A DNA stretch of 6,688 nt. Source: Gallionella sp. (GTDB lineage: Bacteria > Pseudomonadota > Gammaproteobacteria > Burkholderiales > Gallionellaceae). The stretch spans positions 1 to 6,688 of the forward strand of contig JADGRM010000124.1 in assembly GCA_017880945.1 (NCBI GenBank), written 5' to 3'. Below, piece after piece: positions 6,158-6,688 of this stretch. The first letter of the stretch is position 1. Every line of letters begins with the position of its first letter. The translations under genes and the position numbers were made by a program. The notes below the pieces were generated by a model, which ran no database searches, was not told where the DNA came from, and saw only the letters and a list, made by a program, of their open reading frames with translations.

Positions 6158-6163
6158 TATAAT
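6158..6163 (+). promoter_or_regulatory. Perfect TATAAT, possible -10 for ridA
   Basis: TATAAT lies 6 bases past the pgm stop. At 17-base spacing upstream, inside the pgm 3' end, is CCGACG (6135-6140), only 3 of 6 to TTGACA, and there is no TGn extension. If used, the transcript would start near 6170 and carry the palindromic element as a leader of about 185 bases before ridA. Confidence 0.3.
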
Positions 6164-6196
6164 TACGACAGTAGTTTCATCAGGGTGGGGATGGGG

Positions 6197-6306
6197 TAGG
6201 TCGGGCTCTGCCCGACATCTTCAAAATACGGCGGGCAGAGCGTGGTTGTTGCCGCTTTAGCGGCTTTACAACCACGGCCTGCCCCTTGCGGGTAGAACCC
6301 GCCCTA
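6197..6306. mobile_element. MITE-like palindromic element, copy 2
   Basis: The ends are TAGGTCGGGCTCT (6197-6209) and AGAACCCGCCCTA (6294-6306), inverted repeats matching at 11 of 13 positions. They are closely related to the ends of the element at 393-558, and both carry the 10-mer CAAAATACGG (here 6222-6231). Small hairpins sit at each end: TCGGGC/GCCCGA (6201-6206/6210-6215) and GCGGGT/ACCCGC (6288-6293/6297-6302). There is no coding capacity. The element fills most of the gap between pgm and ridA, so it is likely transcribed with one or both. No target duplication is obvious. The mobile-element label is inference from shared ends. Confidence 0.55.
6233..6284. repeat. Long nested hairpin inside element copy 2
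   Basis: GGGCAG (6233-6238) pairs with CTGCCC (6279-6284), CGTGGTTGT (6241-6249) with ACAACCACG (6268-6276), and GCCGC (6251-6255) with GCGGC (6260-6264) around a TTTA loop. Only 2x2 and 1x3 internal loops interrupt the stem, giving 20 pairs in 52 bases. It could end pgm transcription or shield its 3' end, but there is no following T-run on either strand. Confidence 0.8.
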
Positions 6307-6356
6307 AAAAAATGTACCCGCCGCATAAATGCGGTTTCAAATTTCAGGAGCAAAAC

Positions 6357-6688
6357 ATGGCGAACAGAAAAATTATCCAAACCCCCGACGCGCCAGCCGC
6401 AATCGGCACCTATTCGCAAGCGGTACGAGTCAACGACACGATCTACCTGTCCGGCCAGATCGGGCTGGACCCGAGCACGATGCAGTTGGTGGAAGGTATC
6501 GATGCGCAGATCCACCGCGTGTTCCAGAATCTGCGCGCGGTATCCAGCGCTGCCGACAGCAGCTTCAATGATCTGGTGAAACTGAACGTGTTTCTCACCG
6601 ACCTCGGCCATTTCGCCAAAGTGAACGAGATCATGTCCAGCTATTTTCGCCAACCCTATCCGGCACGCGCCGCAGTGGGCGTTGCCGC
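6357..6688 (+). CDS. ridA: RidA/YjgF-family enamine/imine deaminase (3' end outside window)
   Basis: The frame is open from ATG 6357 to the window end, giving about 110 residues of a family usually near 126-130, so only the last strand and helix are missing. Typical signatures are PAAIGTYSQAV near 13-23, YLSGQIGLDP near 30-39, LVKLNVFLTDL near 73-83, and PYPARAAVGVA near 99-109, which holds the conserved substrate-binding arginine equivalent to R105 of E. coli RidA. RidA hydrolyses reactive 2-aminoacrylate and related enamines/imines formed by PLP enzymes, protecting those enzymes in the cytoplasm. The ribosome binding site AGGAG (6346-6350) is 6 bases before the ATG, and a small hairpin CCGCA/TGCGG (6321-6325/6330-6334) precedes it. 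Older annotations call such proteins endoribonuclease L-PSP. Confidence 0.94.
   Translation, partial: MANRKIIQTPDAPAAIGTYSQAVRVNDTIYLSGQIGLDPSTMQLVEGIDAQIHRVFQNLRAVSSAADSSFNDLVKLNVFLTDLGHFAKVNEIMSSYFRQPYPARAAVGVA

Overview
The window looks like ordinary chromosomal DNA of a Gram-negative betaproteobacterium. The protein sequences (RmlD, Ppx, PhoU, RpiA, a PGM1-type phosphoglucomutase, RidA), the fairly high GC content and the GTAGG(G/T)CGGGCTT-type intergenic repeats would fit the Nitrosomonadales/Gallionellaceae. That placement is inference from family resemblance, not from a search.

Layout: (1) 1-303, plus strand: the C-terminal third of dTDP-4-dehydrorhamnose reductase (rmlD), cut by the window edge. 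(2) 304-610: a repeat-rich gap between convergent genes. It holds a long REP-like hairpin that contains the rmlD stop codon, a MITE-like element with 13-bp terminal inverted repeats, an imperfect direct repeat, and a 7-bp tandem array next to the ppx stop. (3) 611-3548, minus strand: rpiA -> phoU -> ppx. phoU and ppx overlap by one base. A good candidate PhoB box with a -10 element lies between rpiA and phoU. (4) 3667-4308, minus strand: an unnamed exported protein, probably an outer-membrane beta-barrel, with its own sigma70-like promoter. (5) 4521-6152, plus strand and divergent from it: a complete phosphoglucomutase that closely resembles eukaryotic PGM1. (6) 6153-6356: a second, diverged copy of the MITE-like element with strong nested hairpins. 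(7) 6357 to the window end: ridA, truncated only by the edge.

The genes share a sugar-phosphate and phosphate theme. Pgm interconverts glucose-1-phosphate and glucose-6-phosphate, which feeds nucleotide sugars such as the dTDP-rhamnose made by RmlD. RpiA serves the non-oxidative pentose phosphate pathway. PhoU and Ppx handle phosphate signalling and polyphosphate breakdown. I found no defence system, prophage, transposase, tRNA, rRNA or CRISPR array. The least routine content is non-coding: the candidate Pho box and the two related palindromic elements. I do not see an undescribed multi-gene system.
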